Source of the DNA: a bacterium UBA6025
GTDB lineage: Bacteria; Patescibacteriota; Saccharimonadia; Saccharimonadales; Saccharimonadaceae
Direction: 5' to 3'
DNA length: 5,574 nucleotides
Assembly: GCA_002429375.1 (NCBI GenBank)
Contig: DIZP01000004.1
Location: forward strand, 1,451-7,024
Shown: positions 4,679-5,574 of the stretch, in pieces
How positions within the stretch are numbered: position 1 is the first letter of the stretch
Layout: the number at the start of each line of letters is the position of its first letter
The notes under the pieces: model-generated
Seen by the model: only the letters and a program-made list of their open reading frames with translations
What the model was told of the DNA's origin: nothing
Databases searched by the model: none
Program-made: the position numbers and the translations under genes

Positions 4679-5574
4679 ATGTTTGTCGACACCGCCAAAG
4701 TATTCATTCAAGCAGGTAAGGGCGGCAACGGAGCCGTTAGTTTTCGTCATGAAATTTATGTCGATATGGGTGGCCCTGACGGGGGCGCCGGTGGTAAAGG
4801 CGGTGACGTGATTTTTGTCGCCTCAGAAAACATTAATACTCTGATTGATTTTCGTTTCAAGCCCGAGTTGAAGGCCACGCCGGGTCAAAATGGTGCCAAG
4901 CGTGATCGCCACGGTCGTTCGGGCGAACCGCTGTACGTCAAAGTTCCGATGGGAACGATTATCCGCCGGGCAGGTAAGGTGATTGCTGATTTGACCGAGA
5001 ATGGCCAAGAAGTTATTATCGCTAAGGGTGGTGATGGTGGTTTTGGAAACGCTCACTTTAAGAGCTCGGTGCGTCAAACGCCTCGGATTGCTGAAAAGGG
5101 TGAATTTGGCGAAACGTTTGATGCCGAACTTGAACTGAGGCTGTTAGCCGATGTTGGCTTGGTTGGTTTTCCGAATGTAGGGAAGTCAACTTTCTTGAGT
5201 GTCGTCAGTAATGCCCGACCCGAGATTGCCGATTATGCCTTTACGACTTTAACGCCTAACCTTGGCGTGGCTGATATCGATGACGGCAGCTTGCTGATTG
5301 CTGACCTGCCAGGACTCATCGAGGGCGCCAGTGAAGGCAAGGGGCTGGGTGATGCCTTTTTGCGTCATATCGAACGTACGGCCGTGTTGCTTCATCTGAT
5401 TGACGTCTATACCGATGACGTCGCCGTCGCTTATCAAACGATCCGCGCCGAGTTGAAAAACTATAATCTCGAGCTAGACAGCCGTCCTGAAGTGATTGCG
5501 CTGACAAAAATCGATGGTCTGGACGATGATATTATTCAAATGCAAGTCGATGCTGTCAAGGCAGTGGCTGGTGA
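4679..5574 (+). CDS. obg: GTPase Obg/CgtA (3' partial)
   Basis: The frame runs off the window after 298 codons; full-length Obg proteins usually exceed 330 residues, so the G5 region and any C-terminal domain are missing. The Obg fold covers about residues 1-158, with the glycine-rich core GGPDGGAGGKGGDVIF and later KGGDGGFGNAHFKSS. The GTPase domain follows: G1 GFPNVGKST at 163-171, the TT of the switch I region in AFTTLTPNLGV, G3 DLPGLIEGA from D209, and G4 TKID at 276-279. G4 has Thr where Obg usually has Asn (NKxD). Obg is an essential GTPase associated with the large ribosomal subunit, with roles in 50S assembly and stress control. ATG 4679 is chosen because MFVDTAKVFIQAGKGGNG matches the family N-terminus at the right length. 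There is no Shine-Dalgarno, and the start lies about 5 bases after the predicted transcription start, so the mRNA is probably leaderless or nearly so. Confidence 0.96.
   Translation, partial: MFVDTAKVFIQAGKGGNGAVSFRHEIYVDMGGPDGGAGGKGGDVIFVASENINTLIDFRFKPELKATPGQNGAKRDRHGRSGEPLYVKVPMGTIIRRAGKVIADLTENGQEVIIAKGGDGGFGNAHFKSSVRQTPRIAEKGEFGETFDAELELRLLADVGLVGFPNVGKSTFLSVVSNARPEIADYAFTTLTPNLGVADIDDGSLLIADLPGLIEGASEGKGLGDAFLRHIERTAVLLHLIDVYTDDVAVAYQTIRAELKNYNLELDSRPEVIALTKIDGLDDDIIQMQVDAVKAVAG

Noticed and set aside
1..5574. Mobile element, CRISPR array, tRNA or rRNA genes
   Set aside because: I saw no direct repeat array, transposase or integrase motifs, terminal inverted repeats, or tRNA/rRNA signature sequences.

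Overview
The window looks like a stretch of chromosome from a Candidate Phyla Radiation (Patescibacteria) bacterium, most likely Saccharibacteria (TM7). The main reasons are the first gene, which belongs to a membrane-protein family I know mainly from Patescibacteria, and the compact layout with overlapping reading frames. Base composition is near balanced. Every complete gene ends sensibly with standard stop codons, and ruvX uses TGA. That argues against lineages that read UGA as glycine (Gracilibacteria, Absconditabacteria). The lineage call is inference from sequence recall and was not searched.

Layout, all on the + strand. (1) Positions 1-3146 are a tightly overlapping run of three genes: the 3' part of a single-pass membrane protein with a baseplate-J-like outer region (1-1578, 5' end outside the window), ruvX (1571-1984) and mltG (1974-3146). 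The overlaps are 8 and 11 bases, so co-transcription and translational coupling are likely. (2) Positions 3147-3517 are a roughly 370-base gap with a strong extended -10 promoter at its left end, followed by a leader of about 300 bases that can form several helices, two of them mutually exclusive. It also contains a 35-codon small ORF ending at a good Shine-Dalgarno. (3) Positions 3518-4612 encode a membrane-anchored protein with two LysM domains and a CHAP domain, probably a peptidoglycan hydrolase. (4) Positions 4613-4678 hold a weak terminator-like hairpin interleaved with a consensus -10 promoter. (5) Positions 4679 to the window end are the first 298 codons of the GTPase Obg, whose start lies only about 5 bases past the predicted transcription start.

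Functionally, the window combines cell-envelope work (MltG, which cuts nascent glycan strands in the membrane; the LysM-CHAP hydrolase; a large surface-exposed membrane protein) with housekeeping (RuvX, Obg). A ruvX-mltG neighbourhood is also known from Firmicutes and Actinobacteria. The least explained part is the leader before the LysM-CHAP gene. I found no mobile element, CRISPR array, tRNA or rRNA.
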